From positions 1 through 59,793 of the IMG/VR virus record IMGVR_UViG_3300047318_000425: a stretch of DNA of 59,793 nucleotides; one strand, given 5' to 3'. Positions 8,257 to 15,727 of this stretch are shown here, one piece after another. Both the position numbers and the translations under genes were made by a program. The DNA is from a virus. The notes under the pieces are model-generated. The model ran no database searches. It worked only from the letters and a program-made list of their open reading frames with translations, and was not told the DNA's origin. How positions within the stretch are numbered: the stretch's first letter is position 1; the number at the start of each line of letters is the position of its first letter.

Positions 8257-8397
8257 TCAGCGTGGGCGGTTGCGGTACCACTGCAGCATGTAGCTGCAGC
8301 CATGGCGCGCACCGCCGAGCAGCCCGCGCCCTAGGGCGCAGAGCAGCATGGCGAAGCTGCCGATGGTGGCGAGGGTGAGGAATTTGATCTGGACCAT
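8257..8397 (-). CDS. Micro membrane protein, 46 aa
   Basis: ATG at 8397 with GGAG 6 bases upstream. One hydrophobic segment (about residues 8-25), then a basic tail ending YRNRPR. A single-pass small protein of unknown function. The clean ribosome site and its place in the operon support it. Confidence 0.6.
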   Translation of the reverse strand: MVQIKFLTLATIGSFAMLLCALGRGLLGGARHGCSYMLQWYRNRPR

Positions 8398-8445
8398 GAT
8401 CGTCTCCGGTTGGTTAGCAAAGGGACAACACTGCTGCGTGCATGA

Positions 8446-8474
8446 CACTGCGCCCGGCATCACCGGGCGCAGTG
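8446..8474 (-). other. Intergenic stem-loop with 12-bp stem
   Basis: CACTGCGCCCGG pairs perfectly with CCGGGCGCAGTG around a 5-base loop, 15 bases after the stop of the acidic-tip protein. There is no U-tract, so an mRNA processing or attenuation element is as likely as a terminator. Confidence 0.6.
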
Positions 8475-8488
8475 CTGCTCTACGTGGC

Positions 8489-8869
8489 TTAGTACGGGAT
8501 GTCGTCGTCGTCGAGGTCGAGGACCGGGTTAGCCACAGGCTTGGCCTCCTCGGTCTCGCTCTTGGCCGCGCCCGGCATCGGGCGCAGCGTGTAGCCAGCC
8601 TGGGCAGGCTGCTCGGGCACCAGCTTCTCGAGCGTCTTGATGCGCATCTGCTGGCTGAGCAGCTTCTGGTCCTTGACCTTGGCCTCGGCCACGAGCTTCT
8701 CGTAGTCGGCGGCAACGGCGTTGCCCCACGCCTGCAGCTCGGCGACCTGCGCCTTGAGCGTGCCGACCTGGGCGTGCTTGGCCAGCCAGGCATAAGCCAG
8801 GTCGATGTGCATGGTGTTGAGGTCACGGGGTGCGACGTCTGCTGCTACTGCTGTAGGTTGCGTAGTCAT
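8489..8869 (-). CDS. Coiled-coil protein with SSB-like acidic C-terminal tip
   Basis: 126 residues, starting at ATG 8869 behind GGAG. Residues about 35-85 form a predicted coiled coil with regular hydrophobic spacing. A disordered stretch follows, and the protein ends LDLDDDDIPY. Bacterial SSB proteins end in DDDIPF, the peptide that recruits many repair and replication proteins. No OB fold is visible, so this is not an ordinary SSB. It may compete with host SSB for partners or recruit them; that is inference from the tail. It is the first gene of the leftward cluster after the divergent control region, so it is expressed early. Confidence 0.75.
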   Translation of the reverse strand: MTTQPTAVAADVAPRDLNTMHIDLAYAWLAKHAQVGTLKAQVAELQAWGNAVAADYEKLVAEAKVKDQKLLSQQMRIKTLEKLVPEQPAQAGYTLRPMPGAAKSETEEAKPVANPVLDLDDDDIPY

Positions 8870-9289
8870 GCTGTGCTCCGGTGTGGGCGGGGACGGGATG
8901 CCCCCTGATCCACCGACGCAGGCATGAGGCGCTGCGCGGCCCCATGCGCAGCGTCGCGCCGCCATGGACGCAGCCGCTGCCTGCCGCCGTTGTGCACGAA
9001 GAGACTCCTTACTGCGGATTCGCGTCGCGAATCCGAAGTGGGGAGGCGCGCAGTGCACGGGGTGAGGAGGGCCCCACACGCCGGTGGCTGCGAAAAATTC
9101 AGAAAATTATTTTTCCAGTACCAGGTTCGCCGGTGGCTGGCACTTTTTCAAAAATATTTCAAAAAAAATATTTCACAAAAAGTTCACAAATCCAAACCGC
9201 CGCGCGCGACAGTTTGGATTCGGCGCCTGTTCAGGCAAACAGAACGGTGCTAGACTCACTTTAATCTAACTTAGATCGAAGAAAAGACG
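8870..9289. promoter_or_regulatory. Divergent control region between early and late genes
   Basis: 420 bases without a convincing gene. In order it holds an inverted repeat with 10-bp arms and 1-base centre (9015-9035, CGGATTCGCG-T-CGCGAATCCG); the 12-bp direct repeat CGCCGGTGGCTG at 9079 and 9128, each followed by A/T-rich sequence; an A/T block with repeated AAATATTTCA (9143-9190); an inverted repeat AATCCAAAC/GTTTGGATT (9189-9197 and 9212-9220); GCCTG-TT-CAGGC (9225-9236); and the rightward promoter with its operator. Leftward promoter hexamers for the early genes are not clear. Confidence 0.65.
9248..9277 (+). promoter_or_regulatory. Late promoter with operator palindrome
   Basis: An extended -10 (TG-C-TAGACT, 9248-9256) is followed by the palindrome AATCTA-ACT-TAGATC (9263-9277), which would cover the transcription start. 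A -35 box is poor, as is usual with extended -10 promoters. Drives the terminase small subunit gene at 9290. Confidence 0.55.
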
Positions 9290-9871
9290 ATGGCACGCGT
9301 CAAAACCGGCAGCAACAAGATCACCTCGCCTGCCGCCCAGGCCCACCTGGCGCGCCTGAAGACCCGGCCAAACGCGGCCGGCCGCCCGGCCATGATCGCC
9401 CAGTACAACCCGAACCGCCCGCTGACCGACAAGCAGCGCCTGTTCGTCAAGGAGTGGGCCGCCGGCGAAACGATCCTGTCAGCCAGCATGCGCGCCGGCT
9501 ACGCCGACAACGGCCGCATGGCGTATCGCTTATCCAAGGATCCGGCGATCCTGAAAATCTACCACCACGAAAAGGCGCTGTACGAAGAAGCAGCCCAGAT
9601 GACACGCCAGAAGGTGATGGATGGCTTCCTGGAGGCGGCGGCGATGGCGCGCACCTTGGCCGACCCGGTGGCGCTGACCGGCGCCTGGCGCGAGGTGGGC
9701 AAGATGTGTGGCTACTACGAACCGGTCAAACGCATCCTGGACGTCAATTTCTCAGGGTCAGTGACGATGAAGAAGTTGGAAAGCCTGGACGACGCCGCCC
9801 TCCTAGCCCTGATCAAGGGCGAGGTCGAAGAAGTCGAGTTCAAAGAGATCGAAGAGGAGAGCGAAGCATGA
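9290..9871 (+). CDS. terS: Terminase small subunit
   Basis: 193 residues. The core (residues about 45-115) has LTDKQRLFVKEW followed by an alanine-rich RAGYAD segment and a later LSKDPAI, the layout of the Terminase_2-type small-subunit DNA-binding domain. The rest is helical with an acidic tail (EVEEVEFKEIEEESEA). It recognises the packaging site and hands DNA to the large subunit encoded 360 bases downstream. It is the first gene behind the operator-bearing promoter, and its stop overlaps the next start (ATGA). Confidence 0.85.
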   Translation: MARVKTGSNKITSPAAQAHLARLKTRPNAAGRPAMIAQYNPNRPLTDKQRLFVKEWAAGETILSASMRAGYADNGRMAYRLSKDPAILKIYHHEKALYEEAAQMTRQKVMDGFLEAAAMARTLADPVALTGAWREVGKMCGYYEPVKRILDVNFSGSVTMKKLESLDDAALLALIKGEVEEVEFKEIEEESEA

Positions 9872-9993
9872 ATGAAGACCAAGCCCTGATGATCGCTTTC
9901 GTGTTGATCGTCGTTGTTGTCGCCTTGTTCTGGGACCACGCCGAACAGCGCCGCAAGCGCTGGGACGACGACGAACCAGGAGACGGACGATGA
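9868..9993 (+). CDS. Micro membrane protein, 41 aa
   Basis: Begins at the ATG overlapping the terS stop. One hydrophobic span, about residues 7-22, then a very charged tail (DHAEQRRKRWDDDEP). Translational coupling on both sides supports it. Function unknown. Confidence 0.6.
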   Translation: MNEDQALMIAFVLIVVVVALFWDHAEQRRKRWDDDEPGDGR

Positions 9994-10064
9994 AAGACGA
10001 CCCGGAGCTGATCGTCGTGCTGATACTGGTGCTGGTCCTGGTCATCGCGCTGGCGTTCGCCTGA
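9990..10064 (+). CDS. Micro membrane peptide, 24 aa
   Basis: ATG overlaps the previous stop (ATGA). Only an acidic start (MKDDPE), then about 18 hydrophobic residues of Val/Leu/Ile/Ala. The tight coupling in an operon argues that it is translated, despite its size. Confidence 0.5.
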   Translation: MKDDPELIVVLILVLVLVIALAFA

Positions 10065-10065
10065 G

Positions 10066-10248
10066 ATGAGCAACCGGTTCATCCCAGAAACCCCCGGCGG
10101 GTCGGTGCTGGCCCACCTCGTCGCTAGTTCAGAAAAACGCGCCTGGCGCAACCTGGCCGAGGAACTGGCCGGCATTGGCATGTATCCGTCGATACAAGCG
10201 CTGAAAGCGCGCGGGTACAAGGTGGTAGGCTATGAGCCAGTCCGCTGA
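10066..10248 (+). CDS. Small hypothetical protein, 60 aa
   Basis: Starts 1 base after the preceding stop and overlaps the terminase large-subunit start by 17 bases in another frame. Soluble, with a helix about residues 17-37. Not recognised. The coupling suggests that it is translated with the terminase. Confidence 0.55.
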   Translation: MSNRFIPETPGGSVLAHLVASSEKRAWRNLAEELAGIGMYPSIQALKARGYKVVGYEPVR

Positions 10249-11794
10249 GCACGCCGCCAAGCGCGAAATGGCCAGCCGCGTGCTGGCCAGGCGGCGCCTG
10301 TTGCCCTTCATCGAGCGGATGAACCCGAAGTACACGGCCGGCTGGGTCCATGAAGACATCTGCCGGCGCCTGGAGCGCTTCTCCGACGCCGCAGCGGCCG
10401 GCCTGTCGCCGCGCCTGATGCTCTTGATGCCGCCGCGCGCGGGCAAATCGGAAATCGCCTCGAAGACCTTCCCGGCCTGGCACATGGGGCGCCACCCCGA
10501 CCACGAAATCATCGCCTGCTCGTACAACGTCGGCCTGGCGATGGATTTCTCGAAGAAAATCAAATCCCTGCTCGAAGACCCAGCCTACCAATCGGTGTTC
10601 GATATCCGGCTGGACCCGGACAACAAGTCGAGCGAATCGTGGGGCCTGCTCAGGCAACCAGGCTCGTATGTCGCGGCTGGCGTCGGCGGCGGCATCAATG
10701 GCAAGGGAGCTCATCTGTTACTGATCGACGACCCCCTGAAAAACGCTGAGGAAGCCGATTCGCCCACCACGAGGGAAGCCATCTGGAACTGGTACGGCTC
10801 GACCGCGTACACGCGGCTTGCCCCCGGCGGCGGCGTGCTGATCATCCAGACCTGGTGGCACGACGACGACCTGGCCGGCCGCCTGCAGCTGGAGATGGCC
10901 AACGCCAGTTTTGACGACCCGGACGTCGACCGTTTCGAAATCATCAAGTATCCGGCCATTGCCGAGCACGACGAATACCTAGACCTTGAAACCGACCTGA
11001 TCGTGTACGACACGGCGCCGGAGCAGGGTCGCTTACTCCGAAGGAAGGGCGAAGCGCTGCACCCGGCCAGGTTCGACTTGAAGAAGCTGCTCGGCATCAA
11101 ACGCACGATCCCGGCGCGCTTCTGGTCGGCCCTGTACCAGCAGAACCCGACCCCGGACGACGGCGCGTATTTCACACGCGACCAGTTCCGGCGCGGCGTG
11201 CTGCCACTGCGCCGCCACGCCAAGGTGTACATCGCCTGGGACTTCGCCATCTCCGAGAAAGCCCACAACGACTACACGGTGGGGTCCGTCGCGCTGCAGG
11301 ACAGCGACGACGTGCTGCACATCGCCGAAGTGCTGCGGTTTAAGTCCGCGGACGCCTTTTTCATCGTAGAATCTATTTTAGATCTAGCGAAGAGGTGGTA
11401 TCATCCGAGCCTATTACTGGGCTTCGAGGACGGCCAGATTTACCGATCGATTGAAGCATTGCTGAAGAAACGCATGCGCGAACTCAAATTCTATCCGTCG
11501 ATCGTGGTACTGCGGCCAATCACCGACAAGCTGGCGCGCGCGCGCGCGCTGCAGGGGCGCATGCAGCAGGGCAAGGTCAGCTTCGCCGCCGACGCCGAGT
11601 GGGTCGACACGGTGAAAAACGAGATGCTGCGCTTCCCGGCCGGCGTGCACGACGACTGCGTCGACTCGCTGGCCTGGATGGCGCAGATGGCGGTCGGCGC
11701 CGAGCCGCCGCACGAGAAGAAGCCGCAGGGCCACCGCTCCTGGCGCGACAAGCTGCGCGGCGGGCCGGGCGCCGCCTCCCACATGGCTGCCTAG
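10232..11794 (+). CDS. terL: Terminase large subunit
   Basis: 520 residues, normal for the family. The ATPase domain has Walker A PPRAGKS at residues 67-73 and Walker B LLLIDDP at 162-168. The nuclease domain starts near YIAWDFAIS (about residue 333), with further acidic residues at LLGFEDG and VHDDCVD. It cuts concatemers and pumps DNA through the portal. Residues 380-385 (ESILDL) are encoded by A/T-ending codons, including TTA and CTA, unlike the rest of the gene, and the DNA there is an operator palindrome (11370-11384). Confidence 0.95.
   Translation: MSQSAEHAAKREMASRVLARRRLLPFIERMNPKYTAGWVHEDICRRLERFSDAAAAGLSPRLMLLMPPRAGKSEIASKTFPAWHMGRHPDHEIIACSYNVGLAMDFSKKIKSLLEDPAYQSVFDIRLDPDNKSSESWGLLRQPGSYVAAGVGGGINGKGAHLLLIDDPLKNAEEADSPTTREAIWNWYGSTAYTRLAPGGGVLIIQTWWHDDDLAGRLQLEMANASFDDPDVDRFEIIKYPAIAEHDEYLDLETDLIVYDTAPEQGRLLRRKGEALHPARFDLKKLLGIKRTIPARFWSALYQQNPTPDDGAYFTRDQFRRGVLPLRRHAKVYIAWDFAISEKAHNDYTVGSVALQDSDDVLHIAEVLRFKSADAFFIVESILDLAKRWYHPSLLLGFEDGQIYRSIEALLKKRMRELKFYPSIVVLRPITDKLARARALQGRMQQGKVSFAADAEWVDTVKNEMLRFPAGVHDDCVDSLAWMAQMAVGAEPPHEKKPQGHRSWRDKLRGGPGAASHMAA
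11370..11384. promoter_or_regulatory. Operator palindrome inside terL
   Basis: AATCTA-TTT-TAGATC, with the same arms as the site in front of terS, embedded in the terminase coding sequence. No strong promoter hexamers are seen around it. Confidence 0.55.
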
Positions 11795-11809
11795 CCGAGG
11801 ACCCCCACC

Positions 11810-12019
11810 ATGATCTCCGAAGCGTACACCCAGCGCTGCACCTGCTACGACACCTGGGCCGGCGACATCCTGCCGTGCCCGCAGCACGGGCTGACGCGCA
11901 CCTGGCAGCCAGGCGACACCCTGCCGGCCATGCCTGCCGGTTCCGCCGACTACGACCGTGGCTTTCGCGCTGGCATCGAAGCGGCCATGAAAATGATGCA
12001 CCGCTCGCCAGGAGGATAG
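11810..12019 (+). CDS. Small hypothetical protein, 69 aa
   Basis: Lies between terminase and portal. Three cysteines and a histidine (CTCYDTW...CPQHG) in the first half could bind a metal; the second half is helical. Not recognised. It ends 2 bases before the portal start and contains the portal ribosome-binding site. Confidence 0.6.
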   Translation: MISEAYTQRCTCYDTWAGDILPCPQHGLTRTWQPGDTLPAMPAGSADYDRGFRAGIEAAMKMMHRSPGG

Positions 12020-12021
12020 CC

Positions 12022-14181
12022 ATGCCCGTCAACACCGAACTGGCCTCGCCCATCTGGTATCGCTACCAATATGTGCGCGACAACGGCCACAACCGCTACG
12101 TCGAGAAAGCCAATATCTGCGAAGCGTTCTTCCAGGGCGACCAGTGGAGCGCCGCCGACCTGGCGCGCCTGCGCGCGGCGCGCCGCCCGGCGCTGACGAT
12201 CAACAAGATCATCAGCACCATCGGCAACGTCATGGGCGAGCAGATCTACAACCGCAGCGAGATCGCGTTCCGTCCCAAGTCGGGCGCCGATCCCCAGACC
12301 GCCGACATCCTGACCAAGGTATTCAAGCAGATCTCCGACAACAACCAGCTCGACTGGAAGCGCAGCGACATGTTCGCCGACGGCGTGATCACCAGCCGCG
12401 GTTTCCTCGACATCCGCATGGAGTTCGACCCGGCCATGCGCGGCGAGGTCCGAATCGAGAACATCAACCCGAAAAACGTCATCATCGACAACGACGCCGA
12501 GGAACACGACCCGGATTCCTGGAGCGAGGTATTCACCACCAAGTGGATGACCGCCGACGACATCGCCGTGCTGTACGGCAAAGATGACGCCGAGCTGCTG
12601 AGAAACCGCGAAGCGTCCTACTACCCGTATGGTTTCGACTCGATCGACGCCCAGCGCGACCGTTTCGGGCTGCCATTCAACGCCTCGAACGGCAGCGGCC
12701 AGGACGCGCACGACATGAGCCCGGTGCTGCGCAGCGTGCGCGTGATCGAACGCCAGCACCGCGTGCTGGACCGCCAGCTGCACTTCATCGACCCGCGCTC
12801 GGGCGAGCACCGCCCGGTGCCGGAGAACTGGGACCGCAACCGCATCGCCTTGGTGACCCAGACCTTCGGCTACGAGGTCGTGCCGAAACTGGCGCGCCGG
12901 ATTCGCTGGACCGTCATCTCCGACAACGTCGTGCTGCACGACGACTGGTCGCCCTACACCCACTTCACGGTGGTGCCGTACTTCCCGTATTTCCGCCGCG
13001 GCAGCACGGTCGGGCTGGTCGAGAACCTGCTGGGCCCGCAGGAGCTGCTGAACAAAGTTTCGTCACAAGAACTCCACGTCGTCAACAGTTCGGCCAACGG
13101 CGGCTACAAGGTCAAGACCGGCGCCTTGACCACGATGAGCGTCGAGGAGCTCGAACAACGCGGTGCCGAAACCGGCCTGGTGATCGAGCTGAACGGCGCC
13201 TTGGACGAGATCGAGAAACTGCAGCCGAACAACACGCCGCAGGGCCTGGACCGGATCAGCTACAAGGCCGAAGAGCACATCAAGACCATCTCCGGCGTCT
13301 CCGACAGCCAGCAGGGCATGGACCGCGAGGACGTCGCCGCCAAGGCGATCCAGGTCAAGAAGCAGGCCGCCGCCACGAACATGGCGAAACCCTTGGACTC
13401 CTTGGTCCGCACCGACTACCTGATCGCGCGCAACGTACTCGACCTGGTGCAGACCTTCTACAGCGAGCAGCAGGTCTTGACCATCACCCATGACAAGGAC
13501 GGCGGCGGCACCGAGAACATCACGATCAACCAGATGACGCCGGAAGGCTACGTGCTCAACGACCTGACCCTGGGCTGCTACGACGTGACGATATCAAGCG
13601 TACCGCAGCGCGAAACGCTGGAGGACTCCCAGTTCGAGCAGGCCGTGGCGATGAAAAAAGACTTGGGCATGGACATCCCGGATGCGTTCATCATCAACGC
13701 CAGCCGCCTGCTCAACAAGAACGACCTGATCAAGCAGATGGCGGCGCGCACCGAGTCGCCCGAGGCCCAGGCGCAGGCGCAGCTGGCGCAGCGCGGTGCG
13801 CAAGCCGAAGTGGGCAAGACCGAAGCCGAAGCGGCCCAGAAACAGGCCGACGCGGCCCTGAAACAGGCAAAAACGGCTGAAACCGGTGTCGCCACCCAGA
13901 AGGACGCAGCGACGCCGCCGGAAACCCCGCAGCAGGAGACCGAAGCCGAGCGCGAAAAGATCCTGGCCGAAATCGAGCTGATGCGCGAGAAGTTCCAGCT
14001 CGAAGCGAAACTGAAATTGCAGGAATTTGAGCTGAAACGCCAGGAAATGCAGGAAAAGCAGGCACTGGCGCGCCAGGCCCAGGCCGACAAAGCCGTCAAC
14101 GACCGGATTATCGCCAACAAGACCCCCGCAGCCCAACCAGCAGCCCAACCAGCAGCCCAACCAGGAGGAGCAGGACCATGA
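12022..14181 (+). CDS. Portal protein, P22-like
   Basis: 719 residues, using ATG 12022 behind a perfect AGGAGG; longer in-frame readings run back into terL and are not needed. The N-terminus (FQGDQWS...RPALTINKI...GEQ) and the RIENINPKNVIID segment fit P22-type portal proteins, which are 650-750 residues. The last 160 residues are a long Gln/Ala/Glu coiled-coil region with a PAAQ repeat at the very end. It forms the dodecameric channel for DNA entry and exit. The order terminase-portal-scaffold-capsid is standard. Confidence 0.85.
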   Translation: MPVNTELASPIWYRYQYVRDNGHNRYVEKANICEAFFQGDQWSAADLARLRAARRPALTINKIISTIGNVMGEQIYNRSEIAFRPKSGADPQTADILTKVFKQISDNNQLDWKRSDMFADGVITSRGFLDIRMEFDPAMRGEVRIENINPKNVIIDNDAEEHDPDSWSEVFTTKWMTADDIAVLYGKDDAELLRNREASYYPYGFDSIDAQRDRFGLPFNASNGSGQDAHDMSPVLRSVRVIERQHRVLDRQLHFIDPRSGEHRPVPENWDRNRIALVTQTFGYEVVPKLARRIRWTVISDNVVLHDDWSPYTHFTVVPYFPYFRRGSTVGLVENLLGPQELLNKVSSQELHVVNSSANGGYKVKTGALTTMSVEELEQRGAETGLVIELNGALDEIEKLQPNNTPQGLDRISYKAEEHIKTISGVSDSQQGMDREDVAAKAIQVKKQAAATNMAKPLDSLVRTDYLIARNVLDLVQTFYSEQQVLTITHDKDGGGTENITINQMTPEGYVLNDLTLGCYDVTISSVPQRETLEDSQFEQAVAMKKDLGMDIPDAFIINASRLLNKNDLIKQMAARTESPEAQAQAQLAQRGAQAEVGKTEAEAAQKQADAALKQAKTAETGVATQKDAATPPETPQQETEAEREKILAEIELMREKFQLEAKLKLQEFELKRQEMQEKQALARQAQADKAVNDRIIANKTPAAQPAAQPAAQPGGAGP

Positions 14182-14267
14182 ACGATGCGCCGCTGAAAAT
14201 GAGCAAAACCGCGCCCAAACCAGCCAAGCCGATGCCGGGCCCGCGCCCACCCGGCCGCAAGTGCTAA
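14178..14267 (+). CDS. Micro basic peptide, 29 aa
   Basis: ATG overlaps the portal stop (ATGA) and has AGGAGGAG upstream. The product MNDAPLKMSKTAPKPAKPM... is rich in Pro and Lys and ends GRKC. Probably translated, function unknown. Confidence 0.45.
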   Translation: MNDAPLKMSKTAPKPAKPMPGPRPPGRKC

Positions 14268-14304
14268 AAAACCACACCCCCTTTAAACTACTAGGAGAAC
14301 CGAC

Positions 14305-14487
14305 ATGACCACCCGCGTAATCATCCTGTGCCCTGAAAACAACCACCTCGACGTCGAAATCAAGGTGCTCAACACCGTCGGCGTCGGCGCCAGCTACCAC
14401 CTGACCCACGGCCAGTCGAAAGAACTGTGCGTGTACGACTGCCAGCGCCTGGAAGTGACCGAAGTTCCCCGCAAGGTGGCGCAATGA
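14305..14487 (+). CDS. Small hypothetical protein, 60 aa
   Basis: An AGGAG box precedes MTTRVIILCPENNHLDVEIK. A compact beta-rich-looking protein. It sits between portal and scaffold and overlaps the scaffold start. Not recognised. Confidence 0.65.
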   Translation: MTTRVIILCPENNHLDVEIKVLNTVGVGASYHLTHGQSKELCVYDCQRLEVTEVPRKVAQ

Positions 14488-15431
14488 GTGCCGAGGACGT
14501 TGTTGAGGACCGCGGCGACACCCTGGACGCCGGCGCGCCGGCGCTGGAAGTGGCCGACGACCTCGTCGACCCGCTGAAAGACGAAAAAGAGGCCGAAACG
14601 AGCGAAAAAGAGGCCGAAACGGGCGAAAAAGAGGCCGAAACGGCTGAAACGGCCGAAACGGGAAAAAAGAAGGACACCCGGATTCCGCTGGCGCGCCACA
14701 AGGAAATGCTCGACAAGGCGCGTGCCGAGCGCGAAGCATTGGCCGCTGAAAACGCGCGCCTGAAGGCGGAAAAGAACGGCGCTGTCGTCGCCGCCGACCT
14801 CGACAAGGTTGAAGCGCGCCTGATCACGATGGAAACGGAGTACTCGAAGCTGCTCGCTGACGGCGAAATCGACAAGGCCACGGCCAAGATGACCGAGATC
14901 CGCCGCCTGGAGCGCACGATCGGCGAACAGAAGGCCGACATGCGCGCCCAGGAAGCCGAAGCGCGCGCCGTCGAGCGGGTGCGCTACGACACCGTGGTCG
15001 AGCGCATCGAGGCCGCCTACCCGGCGATGAACCCGGACCACGAAGACTTCGACACCACTGCGGTGGCCGAAGTACTCGACGTCAAGAGCGCGTTCGAGGC
15101 AAAGGGCGCCACGCCGTCGGCGGCGCTGCAGCGCGCAGTCAAATACGTGCTGGGGGCCGAGACGGGCCGCGAAAAGACCGCCACCGAGGTCACGCCACGA
15201 GTTGACAAGGACGCTGCGGTGGCGACGGCGGCAGAGCAGCGCAAAGCCGAGGCCTTGAAGCGCAACATCGCCGCCGCCAAGGCCACCCCGGCCGCCACCA
15301 CCAAGGTCGGCGTCAATTCGGACGAGAAAGGTGGCAGCCTGACCGGCGAAACCGCGATGAAAATGAGCCAGGACGAATTCGCCAAGCTCGACGAGAAGGC
15401 GTTGGCCAAGCTGCGCGGGGACGAGCTGTAA
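14484..15431 (+). CDS. Putative scaffolding protein
   Basis: 315 residues, very charged and alpha-helical. Residues 34-60 hold repeated EKEAET-type units. A coiled coil runs from about 75 to 165, and the C-terminus is basic to mixed. Size, composition and place between portal and capsid fit a capsid assembly scaffold. No sequence motif proves it. ATG overlaps the previous stop. Confidence 0.7.
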   Translation: MSAEDVVEDRGDTLDAGAPALEVADDLVDPLKDEKEAETSEKEAETGEKEAETAETAETGKKKDTRIPLARHKEMLDKARAEREALAAENARLKAEKNGAVVAADLDKVEARLITMETEYSKLLADGEIDKATAKMTEIRRLERTIGEQKADMRAQEAEARAVERVRYDTVVERIEAAYPAMNPDHEDFDTTAVAEVLDVKSAFEAKGATPSAALQRAVKYVLGAETGREKTATEVTPRVDKDAAVATAAEQRKAEALKRNIAAAKATPAATTKVGVNSDEKGGSLTGETAMKMSQDEFAKLDEKALAKLRGDEL

Positions 15432-15523
15432 TGTACGGCGACGACGCCTGGCGCTTCGGCGCGATAGTTGGGCTGGTCCTGGTGCTGCTGGCGTCGCGCT
15501 GTGCCTTGCGGCCGGCTACCTAA
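15431..15523 (+). CDS. Micro membrane protein, possibly frameshifted
   Basis: The ORF starts at the base shared with the scaffold stop (TAATG) and gives a 30-residue peptide whose hydrophobic stretch breaks into SRCALRPAT. If one G is added at the CTGCTGG near 15490, the reading continues as LLGVALCLAAGYLIGRLA and stops at 15540, which is a normal single-pass membrane protein. Either a sequencing deletion or a real frameshift is possible. Confidence 0.4.
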   Translation: MYGDDAWRFGAIVGLVLVLLASRCALRPAT

Positions 15524-15577
15524 TCGGGCGGCTGGCCTGACCGCGTACGCCGATACATACCTAAGTACCGCACTCTA

Positions 15578-15607
15578 AAATAGATCGCTTGCGCGGTCTA
15601 TTTTTTT
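15578..15607 (+). terminator. Intrinsic terminator before capsid gene
   Basis: An 11-bp stem AAATAGATCGC / GCGGTCTATTT (one T-G pair), TTGC loop, then seven T. It separates the terminase-portal-scaffold transcript from the capsid gene and should set their dosage. Its left arm contains a TAGATC half of the operator motif. Confidence 0.8.
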
Positions 15608-15727
15608 GCCATAGAATTGCCCCACGACTGGCGGCACGACACGCCCCACACCTTCGTACGATCGAACGACATCGATAGAGCAAGAGTTGTTTTCTCTCAA
15701 CGCTGTCTACGTGCGAAGGACGCCATC

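Noticed and set aside
11599-12021. N-terminal extension of the portal frame
   Set aside because: Lies inside terL and a 69-residue gene; the ATG at 12022 has a perfect AGGAGG.
15573-15588. Operator copy at 15.57 kb as an independent site
   Set aside because: Only one arm matches well, and the sequence is explained by the terminator stem.
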